Origin: a virus
IMG/VR virus record: IMGVR_UViG_3300027996_000009
Coordinates: 1 to 64,000 of that record
Direction: 5' to 3' (one strand)
Length of the DNA stretch: 64,000 nt
The first letter of the stretch is position 1; every line of letters starts with the position of its first letter. The position numbers were made by a program, and so were the translations under genes. This document shows, in pieces, positions 1-6,402 of the stretch. A model generated the notes under the pieces. That model saw nothing but the letters and a program-made list of their open reading frames with translations. It was not told the origin of the DNA and did no database searches.

Positions 1-1
1 G

Positions 2-142
2 CATTGGCAGGCGCCCGAAGAGAGGCCAAATCTCGGAAGTTGGGCCTGCGGGAACGAGAAGTCTCCGCTCCACCAAAATCTGACGCAGTCGGGTGGTCAG
101 TGCGAGGAGTGGGAATCGTTTGACGGGGAGGACCTGGGATGA
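2..142 (+). CDS. 3' end of an unknown protein (partial)
   Basis: An open frame enters from the left edge and stops at 140-142. The visible 46 residues contain two cysteines in a C-x17-C spacing followed by acidic residues and two tryptophans, which suits a small metal-binding phage protein. The other forward frames across this stretch look less protein-like. No start is visible and no family is recognised, so the call rests on an open frame and composition only. Confidence 0.45.
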   Translation, partial: HWQAPEERPNLGSWACGNEKSPLHQNLTQSGGQCEEWESFDGEDLG

Positions 143-150
143 GCTACACT
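120..150 (+). promoter_or_regulatory. possible promoter for the first small-gene operon
   Basis: TTGACG at 120-125 is followed 19 bases later by TACACT at 145-150, ahead of the run of small genes that begins at 187. The spacer is longer than the usual 17 bases, so this is a weak call. Confidence 0.3.
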
Positions 151-186
151 AAGTGCTTATAGCGCAGAGACATACAGGAGTTTGAG

Positions 187-408
187 ATGAAACAAGAGTT
201 CTACAGGCAATGCAAGTTCAAGTCGGGCGACTCGGAGACCGTAGCCTGGGTCGACGAAAAGGGAGTTGAGGTCGGCGGCAAGGTGGCCTTCAAGGCCCAA
301 CCTGATAAGTGGTGGGAGGTCTTGTCGATGGGAGAGCACCGGATCACCAAGCAGCAGGCCAAGAACCTGGAACGAAGGAACGTGCAGTTCCAAGTGTCCA
401 TCAAGTAG
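187..408 (+). CDS. small conserved-type phage protein (73 aa)
   Basis: A 73-residue protein with GGAG about 7 bases before its ATG. Its layout (basic N-terminus, an AWV segment near residue 20, a lysine/tryptophan stretch KWWEV near 50) resembles short single-domain proteins common in phages of actinobacteria and other hosts, whose role is unknown. No signal peptide or membrane segment is seen. It is followed after 4 bases by the next gene, so the two are probably co-transcribed. Confidence 0.7.
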   Translation: MKQEFYRQCKFKSGDSETVAWVDEKGVEVGGKVAFKAQPDKWWEVLSMGEHRITKQQAKNLERRNVQFQVSIK

Positions 409-412
409 TCCG

Positions 413-589
413 ATGCGTCTTAAGTTCAAGGAAGTCCGAGTTATTGTCGATGGGTGCGATCACTACAAGCACGGCATCGAGCCCATTCCGGGGAAGATTG
501 AGTTGGACGGGATCTATCGCTGTAAGCGATGCAAAGCCGTCTGTCTGAACTACTGGGCACTACACGACGACATCATGAAACGAGGATAG
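413..589 (+). CDS. small CxxC protein (58 aa)
   Basis: The start at 413 follows the preceding stop by 4 bases. An in-frame ATG at 266 would overlap the upstream gene and add low-complexity sequence, so it is rejected. The protein has C17, H19 and H22 and then a C-x2-C pair (CKRC) with another cysteine four residues on, which suggests a small zinc-binding fold. It ends one base before the next gene. Function unknown. Confidence 0.65.
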   Translation: MRLKFKEVRVIVDGCDHYKHGIEPIPGKIELDGIYRCKRCKAVCLNYWALHDDIMKRG

Positions 590-590
590 C

Positions 591-797
591 GTGACGATCG
601 ATGAGGGGCTGGACGATCCGCATATTATGCGTTTAGTCTATGCCGCCCACGCTGCGTGGTGCAAAGAGCTCAGGCAGCAGGGTAGAAAGGTGTCCTCTCA
701 TTACGAGAGTATTCCTGCCCATCCAAGAGAGTGCTTGCGACTAAACGTCGCATCCGTTCTCGCGGTCCTAAACTTGGAGACGAGCCCTGATGCGTAA
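591..797 (+). CDS. small hypothetical protein with weak RyR-like pattern (68 aa)
   Basis: Begins at GTG 591, one base after the preceding stop, with GAGGA about 7 bases upstream. The central pattern (AAHAAWCKEL, later RECLRLNV) loosely recalls the RyR domain found in some phage genes. The match is weak and not relied on. Its 3' end overlaps the start of the next gene by 8 bases, indicating translational coupling. Confidence 0.6.
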   Translation: MTIDEGLDDPHIMRLVYAAHAAWCKELRQQGRKVSSHYESIPAHPRECLRLNVASVLAVLNLETSPDA

Positions 798-975
798 AAA
801 ACCACTCTTTGTCCTCCTGTCGTGTCAGCTGTTGATACTAGTCACGGTCCTGGCGGCAAACTCCTCGGCCAAACGGATCGAACCTGTCTACACTCCATCC
901 AAAGAGCACTGCCCTTTGGATCCGTTTGATACCGATGAAAATTGGAAGAATGATGGCCAACCTGAACATCGCTGA
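790..975 (+). CDS. small secreted or membrane-anchored protein (61 aa)
   Basis: The N-terminus has two lysines and an arginine followed by about 18 hydrophobic residues (LFVLLSCQLLILVTVLAA), which forms a signal peptide or anchor. An AANSSA region could be a cleavage site. The rest is short, acidic and contains one cysteine. There is no lipobox at a proper spacing. A role at the envelope is inferred from the signal alone. Confidence 0.6.
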   Translation: MRKKPLFVLLSCQLLILVTVLAANSSAKRIEPVYTPSKEHCPLDPFDTDENWKNDGQPEHR

Positions 976-1159
976 TATGCGGACCAAGAACGTCCAGAAC
1001 AGGTTCCGCGCTCTCAAGCGCAAGCGGACCAACTGCACAAGCTGTGGTCGGAGGACCATGGTCTCTGTGCGGCTGAAGATATGTCAGACCTGCTTCCACG
1101 GTGAGGTCTTGAGCGCCAAAGAGGACATACACGCTTTGTGGGGATATGACCTCGATTAA
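950..1159 (+). CDS. small zinc-finger-like protein (69-70 aa)
   Basis: The likely start is one of two adjacent ATGs at 950 or 953, inside the end of the preceding gene. An in-frame ATG at 926 adds eight residues and deeper overlap. Two C-x2-C pairs (CTSC near residue 30 and CQTC near 47) separated by about 14 residues make a classic treble-clef or ribbon spacing. The N-terminal half is very basic, which suggests nucleic acid binding. No specific family is recognised. Confidence 0.65.
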   Translation: MMANLNIADMRTKNVQNRFRALKRKRTNCTSCGRRTMVSVRLKICQTCFHGEVLSAKEDIHALWGYDLD

Positions 1160-1304
1160 CCCCATTGCAAAAGCTGACACCTTCGTTCTCTGGATGAAGA
1201 CACTAGACCAGGAAACCAGGACTCGCGTGCTGAACACGATCAACAGCACTTTTTGCGCCTACTGTGCGAGAGTCAGGGACAACTGTTGCTGTGGGAGGGC
1301 ATAG
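1146..1304 (+). CDS. short cysteine-rich protein (52 aa)
   Basis: A 52-codon frame opens with ATG at 1146 inside the end of the previous gene and stops at 1302-1304. The next gene starts 3 bases later. The C-terminal third reads CAYC followed by a CCC run, giving five cysteines in the last 16 residues, which suggests a metal-binding knuckle. The tight overlap and spacing match its neighbours, which supports it as real despite its size. Confidence 0.55.
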   Translation: MTSINPIAKADTFVLWMKTLDQETRTRVLNTINSTFCAYCARVRDNCCCGRA

Positions 1305-1306
1305 CC

Positions 1307-1480
1307 ATGGTCGAAAAGGCCATCGCCGACTACATCAAAGCGCGACACGGTATTGATGTCAGCATTCACCGCTCATCAGGTAACGGAGTCATTGAGTTTG
1401 TGGCTCAGGCTTTCAAGGCTGGGATCGAGTGGCAACGGGGCCAAAACCAGGTAAAAGAGAGTATAGAGGAACCTAAATGA
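1307..1480 (+). CDS. small hypothetical protein (57 aa)
   Basis: The ATG at 1307 is preceded by GGGAGGG. An in-frame upstream ATG at 1253 would overlap the preceding cysteine-rich gene and is less likely. The protein is mixed helix and strand, hydrophilic, with a helical C-terminus. Its stop overlaps the start of the HU-like gene (ATGA), so the two are translationally coupled. No family recognised. Confidence 0.6.
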   Translation: MVEKAIADYIKARHGIDVSIHRSSGNGVIEFVAQAFKAGIEWQRGQNQVKESIEEPK

Positions 1481-1785
1481 AGACTATGACGAAGCGTGAT
1501 CTGATTGACCGTATCTGCGAGAGGCGCCCTGAGCTTCGCAAGACAGATGTGACCAACACTATCACCACATTCTTGGACACCATCGGGACTAGCCTCACGC
1601 AGGACATGCGTGTTGAGCTACGAGATTTCGGCGTGTTCACCCCTAAGGATCGCAAGGCTCGTGTGGCCCGCAATCCCAAGACTGGAGCCCCAGTCGAGGT
1701 CAAGGCCACCAAGGTCTGCGGCTTCAAGGTGGGCAAGGCCCTCAAGACCCGCCTGGCAGAGTCCTACAAGCCATCAGCCGAGTGA
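1477..1785 (+). CDS. HU/IHF family DNA-bending protein
   Basis: At 102 residues it is close to the usual size of HU/IHF. The fold order is clear: an N-terminal helix pair (TKRDLIDRICER), a strand with VELRDFGVF near residue 48, the RNPKTGAPV arm near residue 67 that carries the DNA-intercalating proline, and the closing helix FKVGKALKTRL. Family members bend and compact DNA as dimers. In a phage it may organise the incoming genome or assist replication or packaging. It overlaps both neighbours by 4 bases, so it belongs to the small-gene operon. Confidence 0.93.
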   Translation: MKTMTKRDLIDRICERRPELRKTDVTNTITTFLDTIGTSLTQDMRVELRDFGVFTPKDRKARVARNPKTGAPVEVKATKVCGFKVGKALKTRLAESYKPSAE

Positions 1786-2021
1786 GTCACACCTTCGCCT
1801 GTGGGCATGAGATGAAGTCCGGTGACTTTGGAATGACCGGACACTTCGGCTGCGTCATCGACACGAGACGGGAGTGCCCTGACTGCCTCGGCTGGGAACG
1901 CGGTGACCGCGTAGCCATGCTGAAGGAGCGGATCAAACGCCTGGAGGATCACAAGTCTGGTGGCGAAGAGGACGAGACTGAGGCAGTAGAGGACTGGGAA
2001 GAGGAGCAGGAGGAGGACTAG
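1782..2021 (+). CDS. small zinc-binding protein with acidic tail (79 aa)
   Basis: Starts at GTG 1782, overlapping the HU stop. The N-terminal half has CGH near residue 7, a lone cysteine near 24 and CPDC near 34, a plausible zinc site. A helical stretch follows, and then a tail of about 25 residues that is mostly glutamate and aspartate. Acidic tails of this kind are typical of DNA mimics or chaperones, but that is inference. Its stop interlocks with the stop of the convergent lipoprotein gene through the shared CTAG at 2018-2021. Confidence 0.65.
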   Translation: MSHTFACGHEMKSGDFGMTGHFGCVIDTRRECPDCLGWERGDRVAMLKERIKRLEDHKSGGEEDETEAVEDWEEEQEED

Positions 2022-2560
2022 ACTGCGACTCCGCCGATGTCTCCATCTCCATCCAGGTCCTTGCCGAGCAGTTTCTCCATCATGTCCAGGCGGGCCGCGC
2101 CCTTTGCGATCTCAGTGTCTCGCTTACCATCGCTCTTAGCTGAGAACACCTGCTTGGTCAGGTAGCCACCGATCGTGGTGATGAGCAGGCCGATCGTCGC
2201 CTTCAGCCACGTCCAGAAGTCCTGAACGTCCCCCTTGAGGCCAGCCTCTTCGTCTCGGGTGACCAAGTCCTCGGTGGCTTTCTCCCACTCCTTCCGCTGC
2301 TTCTCCGCCCAAGCGTTGGCTAGGTCACCGGCCGCGAGCTTCGCAGTCTCCCGGACCTCGGCCATGTCGACCTTGCCATCGTTGTTGAGGTCGGCGACCT
2401 TTACGAGCTTCTCGCGAGACAGTCCTCGGCGCTCCAGCTTCAGGTCAACCGCCTCGGCGATGTGGTCTACGACCGCTTCGGTGACGAACTCTCCAGTGCT
2501 TTCCTTGAAAGCACCGCAGCCGGTTGTAAGAAGCACGATTGTCAGAAGGATATGTCGCAT
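2018..2560 (-). CDS. lipoprotein with EF-hand-like calcium loops
   Basis: The N-terminus MRHILLTIVLLTTGC is a short signal peptide ending in a lipobox, so the mature protein should be anchored at Cys15. Near residue 58 DLNNDGKVDMAEV is a near-perfect 12-residue calcium-binding loop, and a second loop, DLDGDGDIG, lies at the extreme C-terminus. A hydrophobic segment near 117-137 (ATIGLLITTIGGYL) may span a membrane. Helical, charged sequence lies between. Phage lipoproteins often act in lysis or superinfection exclusion. Here the role is unknown, and the calcium-loop pair is unusual. Confidence 0.8.
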   Translation of the reverse strand: MRHILLTIVLLTTGCGAFKESTGEFVTEAVVDHIAEAVDLKLERRGLSREKLVKVADLNNDGKVDMAEVRETAKLAAGDLANAWAEKQRKEWEKATEDLVTRDEEAGLKGDVQDFWTWLKATIGLLITTIGGYLTKQVFSAKSDGKRDTEIAKGAARLDMMEKLLGKDLDGDGDIGGVAV

Positions 2561-2614
2561 GATGGCACTACCGCATCACTAGGTTAACTAGTTAAGATAC
2601 CTACAAGGACATCA
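2561..2614. promoter_or_regulatory. divergent control region with 12-bp palindrome
   Basis: The gap between the divergent lipoprotein gene and the forward gene at 2615 contains the perfect palindrome TTAACTAGTTAA at 2584-2595 and a GCATCA element at 2573-2578. AAGATAC next to the palindrome may be part of a forward -10. A dimeric repressor site is a reasonable inference. Confidence 0.4.
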
Positions 2615-2962
2615 ATGACTGGTTACTGTGTCGTCGAACATTGCGAGCGTTTGGGTTATGCACGCGGGTATTGTAAACGCCACTACATGCAGATTTTGAG
2701 GCACGGACACCTGACGCTGGAATCAGAGCGGGGTGGACCTAAGGAATGCGATGCCACTGGCTGCACTTCAGGGCAGGCCAGCGGAGGTCACTGCAGAAAG
2801 CACGCCCGACAGATCAAACTCTACGGGGAACTGCGGCCAGATCGTGAATACATGACCGGTAAGAAGCTGTGCGCAGAGCTAGATTGCGATACGAAGGTTA
2901 GAGCTCGTGGTCTGTGCGCGAAGCACTACACGAAGCACCGTAGGGCCGGGACTCTCCCTTAG
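2615..2962 (+). CDS. protein with three CxxxxC...GxCxxHY zinc repeats
   Basis: Three consecutive copies of one motif span the 115 residues: C-x4-C, about nine residues, then G-x-C-x2-H (GYCKRHY near 20, GHCRKHA near 57, GLCAKHY near 100). Each copy supplies three cysteines and a histidine, enough for one zinc ion. This motif is widespread in phages, often next to HNH modules, but no HNH core is present here. The arrangement suggests a DNA- or RNA-binding protein. The gene ends interlocked (TTAG) with the convergent gene. Confidence 0.75.
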   Translation: MTGYCVVEHCERLGYARGYCKRHYMQILRHGHLTLESERGGPKECDATGCTSGQASGGHCRKHARQIKLYGELRPDREYMTGKKLCAELDCDTKVRARGLCAKHYTKHRRAGTLP

Positions 2963-3816
2963 AGGAAGAGATAGCAGGCGATGCCGATCGCCGACCCGAT
3001 GACTGACGAGGCGACCATCATGAGGCCCACTCGGAGCTTCTTGGGCTCGACTACTGGCCGTTCTGCCCAGTGCAGGGCAAGGTCTGCCAGAGGAATGCTG
3101 ATGTGCTTACCTTTGTCGGTCCGCACGATCCCACAGAACACATCGTGCTCCGAGCCATCATCCAGCTTGATCTTCTTCCTGGCGTAGTCCACGAGGGTGT
3201 ATGGGCCCTCGTTGGTGGCCAGTGAGTAGACTAGGTCGCTAATGGCCGGGGGCTGGCGGTCGGAGAGCTTCACGTCCTCCATTTGTTCTGGGTTCTCAGC
3301 GTGGTCCGCATCGATTTCATCATCTGTAAGGCCGAACACGGCCTTTTTGATGTATCTGTCGGAGACGAATGGCCGGATCTTTTCTGCGAAGTCCTGTCTC
3401 ATCTTCTCGGCAATATCGCCCTCGATGGCGGTGTGGCCTCCGGTCGTCACCGTCACAGCGCCGGTCGAAGCATCGTAGAGCACGTTGTTGGTTCCGGCGG
3501 CGAGCGCCTGGATGGCTGGAAAGGTGGACTGGCCGACCTTGAAGGCAGCCTTGATGTCACGGCCGAATCCACTGAACACTGCGGTGCAGCCACAGCGGCA
3601 CCCGTATTTGTATCGTTCGTCGTCATCTAGCGAATCAAGGCAGTTCTTTGTCGAACCGTCTGCAGCCTTGTAGTTCACTTGACCGTTTGCGAATGTCTCC
3701 GTTCCCATATCCTTGTATACCCGAAACGACGGAGTTCCGCTTGAGGTCGTAGAAGTTACGGGAGAGATAAGGTGCCCTGAAGCGCCATTCTCTGTAGAAT
3801 GATCCTGATGCTCCAT
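2959..3816 (-). CDS. C-terminally membrane-anchored protein of unknown function (285 aa)
   Basis: The protein has a low-complexity Ser/Thr-rich N-terminus, a CRCGC cluster near residue 73, a mixed central domain and a single hydrophobic C-terminal segment (VGLMMVASSVIGSAIGIACYLFL) that would anchor it with the bulk on one side of the membrane. No enzyme motif is seen. A TGATGC element lies at the second and third codons (3806-3811). It shares a divergent gap with the gene at 3840. Confidence 0.65.
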   Translation of the reverse strand: MEHQDHSTENGASGHLISPVTSTTSSGTPSFRVYKDMGTETFANGQVNYKAADGSTKNCLDSLDDDERYKYGCRCGCTAVFSGFGRDIKAAFKVGQSTFPAIQALAAGTNNVLYDASTGAVTVTTGGHTAIEGDIAEKMRQDFAEKIRPFVSDRYIKKAVFGLTDDEIDADHAENPEQMEDVKLSDRQPPAISDLVYSLATNEGPYTLVDYARKKIKLDDGSEHDVFCGIVRTDKGKHISIPLADLALHWAERPVVEPKKLRVGLMMVASSVIGSAIGIACYLFL

Positions 3817-3839
3817 CTGACACCCCTCTGGAGGACATA

Positions 3840-4040
3840 ATGAATCGCGTCGTGAGTGTAGACAAGTCTCTTTCTTCTGGAGGCAAGGTTACTTGGTTCG
3901 TAACGCTTGAAGGCGGCGGCGGTTCCAGGACCAGAATCGAGGTTGGCGAGGCTGAAGCTCAGCGGTTTGAGCAGGCACTAAACGCCCAAACCTCTGATGG
4001 CGGAAGTCGTCTGCTGACCGAAACCATGCCTCTCTCTTAA
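3840..4040 (+). CDS. small hypothetical protein (66 aa)
   Basis: The start at 3840 has GGAGGA at about 7 bases, a strong ribosome site. The sequence is basic and strand-rich in the first half (KVTWFVTLEGG) with a helical second half. No motif recognised. It is followed after 9 bases by a GTG-started gene, so they are likely co-expressed. Confidence 0.6.
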   Translation: MNRVVSVDKSLSSGGKVTWFVTLEGGGGSRTRIEVGEAEAQRFEQALNAQTSDGGSRLLTETMPLS

Positions 4041-4049
4041 GGGGTTAAT

Positions 4050-4331
4050 GTGACTAGGAAGAACCCTGAAGAAGACTTGGACCTTAATACGACTAACGAG
4101 GAGTCCGGTTCAGGACCCTCGTGGGGCGTCGAGGTAGAGCCAACGGGACCTGGGAACAGTGTGTTCTACTCGGCCCGCAGAGTTGTCCTAGGAGATGATT
4201 ACGTCGAAATTCAGCTCCTAGATGGCAAATACATGACGTTGGCTACCGGGCAGGTGCGCAAGGTCTTATCGATGCGTGCGAATGGGGCATCGGGCTATAC
4301 TGGCAAGACTCCTTCGGACGAGATTTATTAG
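4050..4331 (+). CDS. hypothetical protein (93 aa)
   Basis: Starts at GTG 4050 and ends directly against the next GTG (TAG-GTG). An acidic, disordered N-terminal 25 residues precede a compact strand-rich part. No family is recognised. The zero spacing to the next gene places it in one operon with the metallopeptidase/2H fusion and the portal. Confidence 0.65.
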   Translation: MTRKNPEEDLDLNTTNEESGSGPSWGVEVEPTGPGNSVFYSARRVVLGDDYVEIQLLDGKYMTLATGQVRKVLSMRANGASGYTGKTPSDEIY

Positions 4332-5624
4332 GTGGACCGTCTTATCTCCGGTTTTCGACTGCTCCCCTCAGGGACAAGAACAGCAAATGGGCCCCTAAAG
4401 CCTAGCGCTGATGATGATGTATGCCCTGAGGCTGTTGCTGAGTTTTTTGATTCAGTTTATATAGCAACCGAGAAGCTGAGATCGTTCGGGCTCTCTGATA
4501 AGGACTTTGGCGGTCCAATCAAACTTGTCGCCAGAAAAGGCGATGAGAAGGCGAATGGTCGCTACACGCCGGGCACCGACTCAACAGTCATCTTCCACCC
4601 ACCGGTCAGAAGCGCCCCAGATGTGCTGTGGGTAATTATCCACGAGACGTTGCACCGCATCTGGGCGAAGCAGCTCACCAAAGAGTCACATAAAATTTGG
4701 GGCTTAATCTGCAATTCGATTGGTAAGCCGATCGATGGAGATATGGCCGATGCTCTGACCAGGACCGTCAAATCCAATCCTGAGCGTTCTAGTCTCTGGT
4801 TCTTCTTTCAGAAGCACTTTGGGGATGACTTAGGGGTGTTTCGCAACTGGCTCACGACCAAAAAGATGAGCGATTCGTTCCCTAGTGACTACTCCAACGC
4901 AAACCCGTCTGAGGCGTTCGCTGAAGTAGGAGCGGACATAATCCTTGGGCGAGGTCGAGCTGGCCGAGAGATTCGCCGGTCTGGGTCTATGGTCAAGAAA
5001 GTGTTCTTGTCCCTGGTTCAGAACCTTCGCCATGAAGAGATGTCCGAGGACATAGCACTGGTTCGACACGTTCCCGGCCCCGGAGAAGCTCGATCAGATC
5101 CGAATTTTCTCCAGCTGCAGGTGGACTTCTACTACTTGCGTTGGAAATTAGGCGATTGGGTCCGCAAGCGCCTGTCTAGTAGTGATGTAATCAAGTTAGA
5201 GGAGCGACCTCACGCGACACTTTATTACGGGGCCGATAGGCGAGACCTAGCTCAGATCCAAAAGATCATCGGAGGGCATGGTCGGTCATTAAGGATGATG
5301 CTTGGGTCGCTCAACGTATTCGAGCACGAGGATAAGGACATCCTCTATTTTGAGCTGATCGGCGATCCTCTGCCAACTCTACACGCGCAGATCAAAAAAC
5401 TCCCAAATACTAGACCGCCGACGCACCCAGATTACGTGCCGCATTTGACTGTGGCCTATATGAAAAAGGGTTCAGCTAGGAAATTCATCGGATCAAATCC
5501 TTTGCGGATGATCATTAGTGCACGTCGAGTAACGGTAATAGATTCGGTTGGAATCGAATCAATGATCCGCACCACCCAAGCTGAAGAACTTGTCCGGGAG
5601 CCACTACTGCTTGCTGGACGGTAG
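4332..5624 (+). CDS. metallopeptidase-like / 2H phosphoesterase fusion protein
   Basis: Two enzyme-like halves are joined in 430 residues. The N-terminal half has the zinc motif HETLH at 104-108, with a later PSEAFAE segment near 192-198 that could give the third ligand. This pattern occurs in phage head-associated metallopeptidases. The C-terminal half has both H-x-T signatures of the 2H phosphoesterase fold (2'-5' RNA ligase/cyclic phosphodiesterase family): HAT at 294-296 and HLT at 371-373, about 75 residues apart as expected. Acb1-type anti-CBASS nucleases belong to this superfamily, so cleavage of a cyclic signalling nucleotide is one possibility. tRNA or RNA end processing is another. 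It sits upstream of the portal and may be packaged. Confidence 0.78.
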   Translation: MDRLISGFRLLPSGTRTANGPLKPSADDDVCPEAVAEFFDSVYIATEKLRSFGLSDKDFGGPIKLVARKGDEKANGRYTPGTDSTVIFHPPVRSAPDVLWVIIHETLHRIWAKQLTKESHKIWGLICNSIGKPIDGDMADALTRTVKSNPERSSLWFFFQKHFGDDLGVFRNWLTTKKMSDSFPSDYSNANPSEAFAEVGADIILGRGRAGREIRRSGSMVKKVFLSLVQNLRHEEMSEDIALVRHVPGPGEARSDPNFLQLQVDFYYLRWKLGDWVRKRLSSSDVIKLEERPHATLYYGADRRDLAQIQKIIGGHGRSLRMMLGSLNVFEHEDKDILYFELIGDPLPTLHAQIKKLPNTRPPTHPDYVPHLTVAYMKKGSARKFIGSNPLRMIISARRVTVIDSVGIESMIRTTQAEELVREPLLLAGR

Positions 5625-5632
5625 GTAGGAAC

Positions 5633-6361
5633 ATGGGCCTTCTCTCTGAGATGCAGATCGAAACAGCCTCTGGACCGGTCCAAATCGGCGTTTTAGCCAA
5701 TAAGACTGTCCTAAACCCAGATTTTTCTGTGGTGGTGCTGACGTGGACTGGTTCACGCCTCTTCGTAACTGAGGCGTTTGACTTCCGGTCAATCGGCGAA
5801 CAACAGATTTTCGATGTTGAACTTGATGATGGCTCACTCGTTAAAGTGTCCCCCTCCTCACAGTTCATTCTCAAAAATGGCTCCACGAAGATGCCCCCGG
5901 AGCTGAGTCCTGGGGATTCGCTTCTGCCGCTTTACTTAGCCAAAAACGCGAACGGCTATCCGACCTATCAGATCCCAGGACACGCTGTAAAAAAGAAAAT
6001 ATCTAGACTTATGGCGGAATGGGTGCTTGGCCATGCCCTAGAAAAGGGCACCTACGTTGAGCACATCGATGGGAACAGAGAAAACTATCACCCAGATAAT
6101 CTCCGGATATACTTCGACGCACAGAAGGCCAAGAGGTCCCACAAGAACATCGCTGTCAAGACGGTAGGCGCAGCGGACGCGCTCTTCAACGAGTGTGCTG
6201 CTGCCAGCCCATTGATGGCTGAAATCGTCAAACCAAAGAAGAAGACCAACCACAAGGTGGTGCGATCTACGCCTGGTCGGCTAGACGAAGTTTTTACCGC
6301 ATCTGTCCGAACTATGGGCTCGTTGTCCATATCCGGTGTGTTCCTGGACCTCCCGGCCTGA
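5633..6361 (+). CDS. free-standing degenerate intein (Hint) with HNH endonuclease
   Basis: The ends of this 242-residue protein follow intein blocks although no extein is attached. Residues 3-21 (LLSEMQIETASGPVQIGVL) match a block A with the catalytic Cys gone. FDVELDDGSLVKVSPSSQF near 60-78 matches block B with the T-x-x-H replaced by S-x-x-S. The C-terminal 22 residues (VFTASV then ISGVFLDL) mirror blocks F and G without the terminal His-Asn. In the middle, VEHIDGNRENYHPDNL at 142-157 is an intact-looking HNH core. I infer an intein that lost splicing and survives as a homing endonuclease. The portal 40 bases downstream carries an endonuclease-free mini-intein, so it may act for that element in trans. 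Confidence 0.72.
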   Translation: MGLLSEMQIETASGPVQIGVLANKTVLNPDFSVVVLTWTGSRLFVTEAFDFRSIGEQQIFDVELDDGSLVKVSPSSQFILKNGSTKMPPELSPGDSLLPLYLAKNANGYPTYQIPGHAVKKKISRLMAEWVLGHALEKGTYVEHIDGNRENYHPDNLRIYFDAQKAKRSHKNIAVKTVGAADALFNECAAASPLMAEIVKPKKKTNHKVVRSTPGRLDEVFTASVRTMGSLSISGVFLDLPA

Positions 6362-6402
6362 TAGAGTAGGATCGAGCTAACTGTTGAAACCATGGGACTA
6401 AG

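Noticed and set aside
266-412. Upstream extension of the gene at 413
   Set aside because: The extension lies wholly within the gene at 187-408 and encodes low-complexity sequence. The ATG at 413 follows the stop naturally.
2615-2962. HNH homing endonuclease
   Set aside because: The three zinc repeats are often found beside HNH domains, but no His-Asn-His core is present.
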